Source: a virus
Virus record (IMG/VR): IMGVR_UViG_3300046097_000085
Span: 1 to 30,822 of that record
Direction: 5' to 3' (one strand)
Length of the DNA stretch: 30,822 nt
Shown here: in pieces, positions 17,369 to 24,911 of the stretch
Layout of the letters: each line of letters opens with the position of its first letter
Position numbering within the stretch: position 1 is the stretch's first letter
Notes under the pieces: generated by a model
What the model was told of the DNA's origin: nothing
Database searches by the model: none
The model's input: only the letters and a program-made list of their open reading frames with translations
Position numbers and translations under genes: made by a program

Positions 17369-17405
17369 ATATACCGAGAGCCCAAAAGCTCTCGGTATAT
17401 TTTCT
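17369..17405 (+). terminator. Terminator between the chimallin candidate and RNA polymerase genes
   Basis: ATATACCGAGAGC pairs with GCTCTCGGTATAT at 17388-17400 around CCAAAA, followed by TTTTC. The 13-bp GC-containing stem and T-rich tail fit an intrinsic terminator. It could lower expression of the polymerase fragment relative to the abundant shell protein. Confidence 0.75.
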
Positions 17406-17436
17406 TTGATAATTTTTCTAAATAAAGGAGATTTCT

Positions 17437-18906
17437 TTGGCTATTATTGCAGAATTAGACGACTCAGATGAACGATTCCTGCATGCGAAAGCTACAGGCT
17501 CTCCAATCGTTTTAAATGATGTATCCAGTATAGATCAGTCAGATCTAAATTTACTTGACTCGGTGATTAATACCAGTGACAAAAACGTCCTGACATCAGC
17601 ACCAAGTTGTGAATGTGGTTTATGTACAGGTATGGACAGACTAGGTGATGTTTGCCCAGATTGTCAAACTGCAGTGAAACAATCAACTCAAATTGGATTC
17701 ACAGAAGACGTTTGGATTCGTTGTCCAGAAGGAGTAGCATCTTTCTTATCACCAGCTTTTACAGCTTGTTTGATTGAAGAATTCACAAAAACACGTTCTA
17801 GAGAACAATGTATCGTTTCATGGATTATTAATTCACAATCTAGACCTAGTAAAGAATCATTAGAAATGCAACGATGGTCTAATGAATTTCAAATGAAAAG
17901 AGGATTATCTTATTTCATAGAAAACTTTGATTCATGCATGACTGTGCTATATCAAATTCATGGTAAAAATTATGAACGTTCATCCATGCACGTCATGGTA
18001 CAGCATTATAGAAAAGCCATTTTTCCTAAGCATATTCCTATCTTGGGTAAAAGTTTTGTAATTGTTGAGAAGAACGCCACAGGTGCTTATACTGGTGCTG
18101 GTATTTCACTCATTGTAGATACCATCAACTTGATGAAAGGCATTGATGCTGATGCCGATATTACCCGCATGAATAAAAAGATTATTGACTCTAGAGCAGC
18201 TAGAGCCTTACTCAATTTAGTCAATTACAGACTAGACAATATGCGCGTTGAAATGTTCAGGAAAAAGGCATTAGTTAGACAACACGTTTTTGGTACTCGA
18301 AGTCATTTTACAATGCGATGCGTTGCTACTTCTGTGACTGAAATACATGATTACGATGTTGTTAAAATGCCTTGGGGTGCTAGCATTGCTATGCTAAGAC
18401 TTCATATTAGCAATAGACTTCTCAAACGTGGTTTTGCTCCATCTGAAGTAAACGATATTATTAACGGATCTATTCATTCTTATGACCCAATAGTTAACGA
18501 ATGTCTGGATGAATTGTTATCAATGTCAAAAGAAGGTTACTTCGATATTATTTTACTTCGTAACCCTACACTTGGTTCTGGTTCTATTCAAAGATTAAAA
18601 GCATTGGTAAAAAGAGATCCTAAAGACTATACGATTTCACATCCAATCATGAACGTTCGTCTTTTGAACCTCGATTTTGACGGCGATGCCATTCCTGTCA
18701 CCATTATAATCGATGATTATATGAGACAAGCTACGGAGATTCTAAAACCTCATTACGCATATATTGCGGTTTCTGAATATGGTGCTCCTTCAGATGCTTT
18801 TGACTTACCTAAGCCAGCAGCAGCTATTATTCACAATTATTTCAGAGATCAAAAAGACGTGAGCCCTATGAGTAATGAAACCTTGAGTTTATTAGAAGCT
18901 TATTAA
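17437..18906 (+). CDS. RNA polymerase beta-prime subunit, N-terminal part with active site
   Basis: The 489-residue product is the N-terminal part of a multisubunit RNA polymerase beta-prime chain. A zinc-finger block C58-x-C60-x2-C63 ... C73-x2-C76 matches the beta-prime 'CxCG...CxxC' zinc-binding domain. R375-N-P-T-L then leads to the catalytic D413-F-D-G-D417 that binds the active-site magnesium. The chain stops about 70 residues later, so the rest of beta-prime must be another gene, as in the split non-virion RNA polymerase of phiKZ (gp55 type). Start is TTG at 17437, chosen because AAAGGAG lies six bases upstream. It would transcribe late phage genes. Two HNH genes follow, which raises the question of invasion near an essential gene. 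Confidence 0.88.
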   Translation: MAIIAELDDSDERFLHAKATGSPIVLNDVSSIDQSDLNLLDSVINTSDKNVLTSAPSCECGLCTGMDRLGDVCPDCQTAVKQSTQIGFTEDVWIRCPEGVASFLSPAFTACLIEEFTKTRSREQCIVSWIINSQSRPSKESLEMQRWSNEFQMKRGLSYFIENFDSCMTVLYQIHGKNYERSSMHVMVQHYRKAIFPKHIPILGKSFVIVEKNATGAYTGAGISLIVDTINLMKGIDADADITRMNKKIIDSRAARALLNLVNYRLDNMRVEMFRKKALVRQHVFGTRSHFTMRCVATSVTEIHDYDVVKMPWGASIAMLRLHISNRLLKRGFAPSEVNDIINGSIHSYDPIVNECLDELLSMSKEGYFDIILLRNPTLGSGSIQRLKALVKRDPKDYTISHPIMNVRLLNLDFDGDAIPVTIIIDDYMRQATEILKPHYAYIAVSEYGAPSDAFDLPKPAAAIIHNYFRDQKDVSPMSNETLSLLEAY

Positions 18907-18912
18907 AAGTTA

Positions 18913-18955
18913 AATGAAGAGTATGTATCAACTAAAAAAAAACATACTCTTCATT
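18913..18955. terminator. 14-bp hairpin after the RNA polymerase gene
   Basis: AATGAAGAGTATGT at 18913-18926 pairs perfectly with ACATACTCTTCATT at 18942-18955 around a 15-nt A-rich loop. On the minus strand the sequence reads GAGTATG plus nine T, the same tail as the terminator family, but as part of stem and loop. A TATATTAC core starts three bases after it at 18958, without the upstream GGTGAGA block. Confidence 0.55.
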
Positions 18956-19071
18956 AGTATATTACATAAAAATACTATGAATATTTATTTTTTGATTAAA
19001 ATGTTTGTTTAGATATATACAAACATATTTATCTATTAACTTAAGTTTAACGTTCAAAATGAAAGGTATTT

Positions 19072-20175
19072 ATGGAAAAGCTTAATTATTTCACAGGTTA
19101 TAAAGTAGGTGGTTTATTTCAAACTTTAGCTTTTAAAATTTATAAATGTTTGTTCTACATCTTTTTGATTAAAACAAATGATCAGAAATGGGCAGTTATA
19201 TTTAAATCTAAAAATAAAAAAAATAAAGAATGGTTATATTCTAAAGTAAATGATATTAGTATTTTATATAATACAGATGAAAAAAACAAAGCTTTCATTA
19301 GTATTAAATATGATCTACAAAAAGTAAATCGTATTAAAGTAAGTAGGTTATATGGTACTAAATATTTAATTACCGATCATGGTCTAGTTATTAATAGAAA
19401 AAGTCGTTATGTTCTAAAACCAGTCACACATCATTCTGGGTATAATTGTGTTAACTTATATAACACTAAATCTGGTAACATTCACCGTATGGTAGCACAC
19501 GCTTTCTGCCCACGTCCTGAGCATCTGAAAGATGTGCCTTATGAAGACTTAGTAGTTAATCATAGAGATGGTAATAAACAGAATAATTATTATACCAATC
19601 TAGAATGGTGTACATCTAGTGAAAACGTTCAGCATGCTATAGACCAGTTATTGTTAGTACATAAAAAAGGCGAAGAGGTATATAACGCTGCTCTTAAAAA
19701 TGAAACAGTCAAAGAAATACGTGATGACTATATATCAAATCTTCGTCCTTATAAATACTATATGGATAAGTACAGTGTAGGTTTTGATGTAATACAAGCT
19801 CTATTGAATAATAAAACTTATTACGACCCTGATTATACAGTACCAGAATTTATAGGTAAAAGGAAAATGACTTTTGAAGATGCCTCTTGGGTAAGAAAGC
19901 ATAAGTCTGAAAATTTAAAGACTACATTGTTTTGGTACGCTGAAAAATTTGGTGTAGACTTTAGCACCATTGGTAAGATACTACAAAACATACTGCATCC
20001 AGATCCTACTTTTGATATAACCAGTGTAGAGAAGAAAAAACCTACACAAGAACAAATAAATGAAATTGTAGCTCATAAAAAACAATACCCTAATACACCA
20101 CTTAGTGTATACGAAAAGAAATATGGTTATAATAGTAATATAATATATAGAATAGTAAAAGACAATATAAAATAA
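19072..20175 (+). CDS. HNH homing endonuclease 1 (367 aa)
   Basis: The HNH core lies at about residues 140-190: an 'IHRMVAHAF' helix, then 'VVNHRDGNKQNN' and 'NLEWCTSSEN', the signature of NUMOD/HNH_3 homing endonucleases (His, Asn, His-type metal site). The N-terminal 120 residues resemble those of the neighbouring paralogue (GYK-x2-GLFQT-x-AFK). The C-terminal half has helix-turn-helix-like repeats beginning near residues 215 and 275 that probably bind DNA. ATG 19072 follows GAAAGG. The gene is AT-rich and free-standing between the RNA polymerase gene and its paralogue. Such enzymes cut a DNA site lacking the element and spread by repair. Confidence 0.85.
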   Translation: MEKLNYFTGYKVGGLFQTLAFKIYKCLFYIFLIKTNDQKWAVIFKSKNKKNKEWLYSKVNDISILYNTDEKNKAFISIKYDLQKVNRIKVSRLYGTKYLITDHGLVINRKSRYVLKPVTHHSGYNCVNLYNTKSGNIHRMVAHAFCPRPEHLKDVPYEDLVVNHRDGNKQNNYYTNLEWCTSSENVQHAIDQLLLVHKKGEEVYNAALKNETVKEIRDDYISNLRPYKYYMDKYSVGFDVIQALLNNKTYYDPDYTVPEFIGKRKMTFEDASWVRKHKSENLKTTLFWYAEKFGVDFSTIGKILQNILHPDPTFDITSVEKKKPTQEQINEIVAHKKQYPNTPLSVYEKKYGYNSNIIYRIVKDNIK

Positions 20176-20193
20176 TAAAGTGTATACCCATGT

Positions 20194-20235
20194 GGGTGAG
20201 AGTCCAGATTTTTTTATATATACATTACTATTGTG
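20194..20235 (+). promoter_or_regulatory. Early promoter element, copy 4 (class B)
   Basis: GGGTGAGAGTCCAGA at 20194-20208, core TACATTAC at 20221-20228 and TG at 20234-20235, with the shared spacing. It separates the two paralogous HNH genes. The upstream ACCCA forms a small inverted repeat with TGGGT of the element. Confidence 0.75.
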
Positions 20236-20281
20236 AAAACTCTAATAGTATTAACCCAAACCAAACATGTAAGGAGTAAAC

Positions 20282-20311
20282 ATGAAAGTGAAAAATAATG
20301 ATTGGTTTTAG
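20282..20311 (+). CDS. Nine-codon leader frame overlapping the start of HNH endonuclease 2
   Basis: The best-placed ribosome site here, AAGGAG at 20271-20276, sits five bases before ATG 20282, which opens a frame of nine codons ending TAG at 20309-20311. The HNH frame starts at ATG 20298 inside it, in another register. It could couple translation by termination and restart, or mark a frameshifted old start. Confidence 0.3.
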   Translation: MKVKNNDWF

Positions 20312-21299
20312 TAAATCCGTAGATCCCTTCGAAAGTTTAAAAATAGAAAAAGAAGAAGAAATATTAAAAGGTATTTTAACAGGTTATAAAGATAGAGGTC
20401 TTTTCCAGACTACTGCTTTTAAAAAATATCCTTGTCCTTACTATGTATTCTTTGTTAAGAATAAAAACAATTGGGACATTATTTTTAAAAGTAAAGATAA
20501 AAAAGACCGTGAGTGGCATTATTGTCCGCATGGTGATTATACGATCACTTATAATGTTGATGACAATCATAAAGCTTATTTAAGTCTAAAGTACAATGAA
20601 TCTAAAATACAGCGAGTACGTAAAGACAAGCTTTATAATTCTAAACACATATTAACTATTTTTGGTATATTTATTAGCCGTATAAAAAACTATGTTTTAA
20701 ATGCTAAAGGTATAAACAATTTAGGTTATTGTGTTAAAGCAATATTAGGACATAGAAGGCTATTGCATCGTTTAGTAGCTCACGCTTTCTGTTCACGTCC
20801 TGAGCATCTGAAAGATGTGTCTTATGAAGACTTAGTAGTCAACCATATTGATGGTAATAAAGCTAATAATCACTATAGTAATTTAGAATGGTGTACAAAT
20901 TTAGAAAACATGGAACATTCTTACAATGTTCTTTTAAATAAAAATTTAGGTGATGATAATGTTACTTCAAAACTTACAGATATTGAAGTAAAAGAAATTA
21001 GAGAACATTATTTAATTAATCCAGGTACTATGTATAAATATTACGCTGATAAATATAAAGTATCAGTAAGTTGTATACATCTGGTTATTATTAATAAAAG
21101 TAGAATTGATAAAAATTATATACCAATAATAACAAAAGATTTTAATTTTAAAATTGGTTATGATAATGCTAACTGGATTCGTCAGCATAAACACAATAAT
21201 CCTAACACTTCAACTTCTTATTATTCTAAAAAATATAATTGCAGTGAAGATACTATATATAGAATTTTTAAAAATACTTTGTATAAACAAAAAACATAA
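20298..21299 (+). CDS. HNH homing endonuclease 2, paralogue of the upstream gene (333 aa)
   Basis: A 333-residue HNH_3-type endonuclease. Near residues 155-205 it has 'LLHRLVAHAF', 'VVNHIDGNKANN' and 'NLEWCTNLEN', the same catalytic layout as the 367-residue neighbour, and the N-terminal regions align over about 100 residues (TGYK-x2-GLFQT-x-AFK). It has an N-terminal extension of about 24 residues. A C-terminal helix-turn-helix-like module near residues 245-280 and a second near 300-330 probably contact DNA. It has its own class B early promoter. The chosen ATG 20298 lacks a good ribosome site of its own. One 66-nt stretch is almost identical to the paralogue although the rest has diverged. 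Confidence 0.85.
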   Translation: MIGFSKSVDPFESLKIEKEEEILKGILTGYKDRGLFQTTAFKKYPCPYYVFFVKNKNNWDIIFKSKDKKDREWHYCPHGDYTITYNVDDNHKAYLSLKYNESKIQRVRKDKLYNSKHILTIFGIFISRIKNYVLNAKGINNLGYCVKAILGHRRLLHRLVAHAFCSRPEHLKDVSYEDLVVNHIDGNKANNHYSNLEWCTNLENMEHSYNVLLNKNLGDDNVTSKLTDIEVKEIREHYLINPGTMYKYYADKYKVSVSCIHLVIINKSRIDKNYIPIITKDFNFKIGYDNANWIRQHKHNNPNTSTSYYSKKYNCSEDTIYRIFKNTLYKQKT

Positions 21300-21309
21300 A
21301 GGAATATAA

Positions 21310-21963
21310 ATGATAATATTAAATACAAATCCATCAATTTGTCCTTATGAATCTTTAATGTACGGCACTAGTAATATTAAAAATTATGCTGGTGTTATGG
21401 ATGCTAGTATTGTTAATAATTACATTACACCACTGGCACAGCAGTATGTGTCAGAAACAATACAAAGAAACAATTGGTACAATTCAGAAGCTTATTATGA
21501 TCAAGTAAGGAATTACGTAGTATCAAAAGGCCCAAGTATTGTTCATCAAGATTTCATTATGCCTTTGTCTACTCCTGATCAATTCAAACTAGCTAACTTA
21601 ACTATGCAACGCTGGATTATGGCCGAACCTGTTGTTAGACAAGCTTATGTTGATGGTCAAATTTGTGGATACGAAGATACCTACATTGATCATGAACCGG
21701 GTATGGTAAGTGAGGCACATTCTGATTGGAGACATGTAATGAATGGTGTAGTCCAAGGAGACCATGCTAGCATTTATGTAGACAATTATAGTGGTGATAA
21801 ACCTAAGCTTAGTATTGGTGAAGTCAGTGACATTTTAACAACATGGTCTACTGCTAATTTACTAATGGATTTAGGTGTAAACGATATCACTGATCCTTTA
21901 GCTGATAGTAACGACGATCCTACATTTACAGAAAAACCTGTAGAAGAAGAATCTGAAGATTAA
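21310..21963 (+). CDS. Unknown acidic protein (217 aa)
   Basis: A 217-residue soluble protein with an acidic C-terminal tail (last 25 residues rich in Asp and Glu). AAAGGA lies six bases before ATG 21310. The rest is mixed alpha/beta with many Tyr and Trp and no motif I recognise. It ends with a strong family terminator. It could be the original downstream neighbour of the RNA polymerase gene, now separated from it by two HNH genes, or an early gene carried on the HNH promoter. I considered an RNA polymerase exon and found no splice evidence. Confidence 0.6.
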   Translation: MIILNTNPSICPYESLMYGTSNIKNYAGVMDASIVNNYITPLAQQYVSETIQRNNWYNSEAYYDQVRNYVVSKGPSIVHQDFIMPLSTPDQFKLANLTMQRWIMAEPVVRQAYVDGQICGYEDTYIDHEPGMVSEAHSDWRHVMNGVVQGDHASIYVDNYSGDKPKLSIGEVSDILTTWSTANLLMDLGVNDITDPLADSNDDPTFTEKPVEEESED

Positions 21964-21972
21964 TCAAACTAC

Positions 21973-22013
21973 CTCTACACTGCCCTAGGGCAGTGTAGAG
22001 TATGTTTTTTTTT
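21973..22013 (+). terminator. Terminator after the 217-residue gene
   Basis: CTCTACACTGCC pairs with GGCAGTGTAGAG around CTAG (21973-22000), followed by TATG at 22001-22004 and nine T. The left flank TTAATCAAAC overlaps the stop codon, as in the other family members. Confidence 0.88.
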
Positions 22014-22017
22014 ATAA

Positions 22018-22059
22018 GGGTGAGAGTCCAGATTTTTTTAGTAGTATATTACTATTATG
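22018..22059 (+). promoter_or_regulatory. Early promoter element, copy 5 (class B)
   Basis: GGGTGAGAGTCCAGA at 22018-22032, core TATATTAC at 22045-22052 and TG at 22058-22059. It begins five bases after the T-run of the terminator before it, the same arrangement as copy 2. Confidence 0.8.
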
Positions 22060-22110
22060 TAAAATTGGTTTGGTACTAGTTTGAAATCCTTTAATCACAG
22101 GAGAATTATT

Positions 22111-22380
22111 TTGTTGCAAAATCAAATTAAAAATGAAAACAACGAGCCGTTGTTTGTCATTGTAAAAAATTCAAGTACAGCACATTGGGAACATTACTTT
22201 GTAGAAGATCCTAAAGAAACAGGTGTTGTAGACGAGTTCAATGCTGCATATACTTACACAGGTAAACAAATAGGTTTGCCTTTTTCAGGTTTAACAAAAG
22301 AACAATCGCAAGAGTGGCTTTTAAAAATGAATGAACATAATCCCTCTGTTGGTTATGATATTTGTCCTTTAATCAATTAA
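22111..22380 (+). CDS. Small early protein of unknown function (about 89 aa)
   Basis: I choose the TTG at 22111 over the in-frame TTG at 22081, because AGGAG lies seven bases before it and 22081 has no ribosome site; a second TTG follows at 22114. The 89-residue product is soluble and acidic, with an aromatic segment 'HWEHYFVEDP' near residues 24-33. It is the first gene after class B early promoter copy 5 and is followed at 12 bases by the peptidase-like gene. Function is unknown. Confidence 0.55.
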   Translation: MLQNQIKNENNEPLFVIVKNSSTAHWEHYFVEDPKETGVVDEFNAAYTYTGKQIGLPFSGLTKEQSQEWLLKMNEHNPSVGYDICPLIN

Positions 22381-22391
22381 GAATTATTATA

Positions 22392-22793
22392 ATGACACCA
22401 GTTAATCAAGAGTTTGTAAATGATCCTGAAAAAGGCATTCATGGTGATTGTCAAAGAGCAGTGATTGCTAGTCTATTAGATATTCCTATTAATGAAGTAC
22501 CACATTTTTTACAATTAGCAAAAGGTGATGCTTCTGATTTTTATGATCTAATAGATAATTTTTTAAGATCAAAAGGATATGCATTGCTGATCACAGCTAG
22601 TCAACCAAAACCTATGGTATTTTCAGACATTGATTATTACCATGAAATCAGTGGACCTAGTCCTAGAGGCAATGGATTATTTCATGCTGTAGTAGGTAAA
22701 AATGGACAAGTGTTTTTTGACCCACATCCAAGTAAAGCTGGATTAGCAGGTAATCCTGATGAATGGCAACACGGTTATCTAATAAAAATTTAA
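22392..22793 (+). CDS. Papain-fold cysteine-peptidase-like protein (133 aa)
   Basis: With the start at ATG 22392 the product is 133 residues. It shows an ordered Cys-His-Asp set: G18-D19-C20-x-R at the head of a helix, H98 in 'LFHAVVG', and D110 in 'FFDPHPSKAGL'. This layout matches a small family common in phages that looks like C39/papain-type cysteine peptidases, where Cys, His and Asp form the catalytic triad. A thiol peptidase, deubiquitinase-like or amidase activity is possible; the substrate is unknown. The gene lies in the small early operon, just upstream of the DHH gene. No strong ribosome site is seen, so translation may be coupled to the preceding gene. Confidence 0.6.
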   Translation: MTPVNQEFVNDPEKGIHGDCQRAVIASLLDIPINEVPHFLQLAKGDASDFYDLIDNFLRSKGYALLITASQPKPMVFSDIDYYHEISGPSPRGNGLFHAVVGKNGQVFFDPHPSKAGLAGNPDEWQHGYLIKI

Positions 22794-22809
22794 ATTGGAA
22801 TAAAAAAAA

Positions 22810-23727
22810 ATGAATAATAATCAAAAACAAAATATATATGTCTTGTACCATGAAAACTGCATGGATGGCAAAGGTGCAGCATACGCTGCTTGGAAAGCGT
22901 TAGGAGATAACGAATATACTTTCTACATTCCAGTACAATATGGAAAACCTATTCCACTATTGCAAGACAATTCAATTGTATACATTGTTGATTTTAGTTA
23001 TAAACGAGATCAAATTCTTTCACTGAAAGAAAGAATGTCAAAAGTAGTTGTGTTGGATCACCATAAAACATCACAAACCGAATTAGAAGATATTGAAGAT
23101 GCTTACTTTGATATGAGCCATTCAGGTTGCACGTTAACTTGGGCGTACTTTCATACAAAACCTGATGAAGCTTTAAATAAAGTTGTAAGCTTTCCTAAAG
23201 TATTACTTAGTATTGAAGACCGTGATCTTTGGAAATTTCAATATCCAGAAACAAAGTTTGTATCTAAAGCTTTAGAATTGTTAATCAAAGATTTTAGAGA
23301 ATTAGAAACTTATTCTCAGGATGAAGTTGCATACAGATCACTCGTTGCTATTGGTCAGCAAAAAGATTTCTTTGATCAAAAAGCAATAGAGTCATCTATC
23401 TATAAAGCCAGTATCAGTTATGTAGACAACATGAAAATTGCCTTTTCTAACACAACTGGTTTAATCAGTGATATTGGCCATGAGCTTTGTAAAAAACTAG
23501 ATGTCGATTTTTCAATGACTTATTTCTTTACCAACGATGGTAAGGTGGTATTTAGTCTGAGGAGTATTGGCGATAAGTTTGATGTTTCTGAATATGCAAA
23601 GACTTTAGGTGGAGGTGGACATCAGAATGCTTCTGGAGTTAGCTGCAACCTTGAAAAAGGGTTTGAGCTCATTGAAGCTTTGTTTGAAAACAGTAAAACT
23701 GTAACACAAGAGGATATTAAAATATGA
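22810..23727 (+). CDS. DHH-family phosphoesterase (305 aa)
   Basis: The 305-residue product has the DHH/DHHA1 layout. H14 and D19 lie in 'YHENCMDGKGAA', D61 is in 'IVDFS', D83-H84-H85 forms the DHH motif, an 'SGCT' turn follows at 105-108 and 'IEDRDLW' at 135-141, and the substrate-binding 'GGGGHQNASG' occupies 267-276. Members of this family cleave phosphodiester bonds in short RNAs, cyclic dinucleotides or pAp using two manganese ions. In a phage it could recycle nanoRNA from degraded host RNA or remove cyclic-nucleotide defence signals; which one cannot be told here. It overlaps the next gene by four bases (ATGA), so the two are translationally coupled. Confidence 0.85.
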   Translation: MNNNQKQNIYVLYHENCMDGKGAAYAAWKALGDNEYTFYIPVQYGKPIPLLQDNSIVYIVDFSYKRDQILSLKERMSKVVVLDHHKTSQTELEDIEDAYFDMSHSGCTLTWAYFHTKPDEALNKVVSFPKVLLSIEDRDLWKFQYPETKFVSKALELLIKDFRELETYSQDEVAYRSLVAIGQQKDFFDQKAIESSIYKASISYVDNMKIAFSNTTGLISDIGHELCKKLDVDFSMTYFFTNDGKVVFSLRSIGDKFDVSEYAKTLGGGGHQNASGVSCNLEKGFELIEALFENSKTVTQEDIKI

Positions 23728-24083
23728 GTAATGGTTTAATCTCTTTATCTAATTCAAGTAGAGCCTTGTTTAAAATAGGTATACTTCTTAGCCATTTGGC
23801 TAATAGTATCCCACAAGAGCATGAACTTTTTATTCAATTTATAAAAAAGCAATCACAATTAGCAGCTACTATTCCTAAAGATAAAACTCTATATTGGGCT
23901 TTAGACTTGAGTTTAATGTTAGATGGTTTTGTTGCTAGTAAAATCTTCTTTGGAAAAAATGGTCTCAAAAATAGATTTGAGAGAACTGAAGAAGAAAAAC
24001 AAATCATCCGAACTATCAACGCTTACAAACGTAGTTTAAAGTTTGAGCTTGCAAAAGTAAGTAGAGCGGCAGGTAGAAAATGA
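23724..24083 (+). CDS. Small basic helical protein of unknown function (119 aa)
   Basis: The start ATG overlaps the stop of the DHH phosphoesterase gene (ATGA), which implies coupled translation and perhaps joint function. The 119-residue product is basic and helical, with a hydrophobic N-terminal half and a Lys/Arg-rich C-terminal 45 residues ending in R-A-A-G-R-K, suitable for nucleic-acid contact. No family is recognised. About 80 non-coding bases follow with no clear terminator. Confidence 0.55.
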   Translation: MSNGLISLSNSSRALFKIGILLSHLANSIPQEHELFIQFIKKQSQLAATIPKDKTLYWALDLSLMLDGFVASKIFFGKNGLKNRFERTEEEKQIIRTINAYKRSLKFELAKVSRAAGRK

Positions 24084-24165
24084 AATACGTATCTTAAAAA
24101 TATAATTCACCAAATATTCTTAGTCAATAAAATCATTTAACCTTTAACTAACAAGGACAAACATT

Positions 24166-24819
24166 GTGTCTAAAATTAAATTTATTTCAATTGAAGGTGT
24201 AGATGCCTCTGGTAAGTCTACATTGGTAAAGTCTTTAGAAAAACACTACATTGATATAGGTAAAGAAATCAAAATCTTCAGACAACCTGGCTCTACTCCA
24301 GTAGGAAATGCATTGCGTGAATTGATTATGTCTACTGACATGGACGAGACAACACGCATCATGCTGTTTGTTGCTTCTCGTATGGAGTTCTATTCAAACG
24401 AGATTCTGCCACTCTTAAACGACGGTAATAATGATAATGAAGTCATTGTAATTACAGACAGATGGTTTCATTCTACTATTGTTTACAATGTAGACGGTAA
24501 TCAACATAATGAAGATTTCTATTTTGATAAAATGCTTCAATTGGAGAAGAAAGTAGATGCTACTATTTTCTTAGATGTTAGTCCAGAAGAAGCTCAAAAA
24601 AGATTATCTAGTAGGAATGAAGAGCAAAATCGTTTTGATCTAGGTGGTATTGAAGTATATCAAAAACGTATTAATACTTATAGAAAAATAAAAGAAGCTG
24701 ACAAGACTATGCATCGTGTAGATGCTAATCAATCAGTCAATGATATATTCTTAGCATCTGTAAAAATAATTGAAAATATTCAATATAGGCAAGCACTTAG
24801 CGACGAAATCTGTATTTAA
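24166..24819 (+). CDS. tmk: Thymidylate kinase (dTMP kinase)
   Basis: The 217-residue product has the P-loop G-V-D-A-S-G-K-S-T at residues 10-18, the dTMP-binding 'FRQPGSTPVG' near 39-48, a 'TDRWFHSTIVY' DR-type motif near 100-110 and a LID segment with Arg residues near 145-160. It phosphorylates dTMP to dTDP with ATP and would feed phage DNA synthesis. Length is normal for the family. Start is GTG at 24166 with AAGGA ten bases upstream. The gene closes with the common TATG plus T-run terminator. Phage nucleotide kinases are usual in jumbo phages, and the fit is strong. Confidence 0.93.
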   Translation: MSKIKFISIEGVDASGKSTLVKSLEKHYIDIGKEIKIFRQPGSTPVGNALRELIMSTDMDETTRIMLFVASRMEFYSNEILPLLNDGNNDNEVIVITDRWFHSTIVYNVDGNQHNEDFYFDKMLQLEKKVDATIFLDVSPEEAQKRLSSRNEEQNRFDLGGIEVYQKRINTYRKIKEADKTMHRVDANQSVNDIFLASVKIIENIQYRQALSDEICI

Positions 24820-24826
24820 TCAAACT

Positions 24827-24869
24827 CTACACATTGGCTATTAGCCAATGTGTAGTATGTTTTTTTTTT
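24827..24869 (+). terminator. Terminator after the thymidylate kinase gene
   Basis: CTACACATTGGCT at 24827-24839 pairs perfectly with AGCCAATGTGTAG at 24843-24855 around ATT, followed by TATG and ten T. The TTAATCAAAC left flank spans the stop codon of the kinase gene. It is nearly the same sequence as the terminator at 11629, with compensatory changes inside the stem. Confidence 0.88.
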
Positions 24870-24911
24870 CATTCTTTGGTATTTCACCAAATATTTTTAA
24901 AGGAATTTCTT

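Noticed and set aside
18958-18965. Seventh early promoter copy at TATATTAC
   Set aside because: The core matches but neither the GGTGAGA block nor the TG at fixed spacing is present, so it was not counted with the six.
18907-21309. Group I intron joining the RNA polymerase gene to the 217-residue gene
   Set aside because: Both genes have proper ends with a stop codon or a start with its own ribosome site, an early promoter lies between them, and I could not find a convincing intron core. Kept only as a test in the findings.
24834-24911. Upstream start for the membrane protein
   Set aside because: The upstream in-frame start is inside the kinase terminator hairpin; ATG 24912 has AAAGGA and gives a normal first membrane helix.
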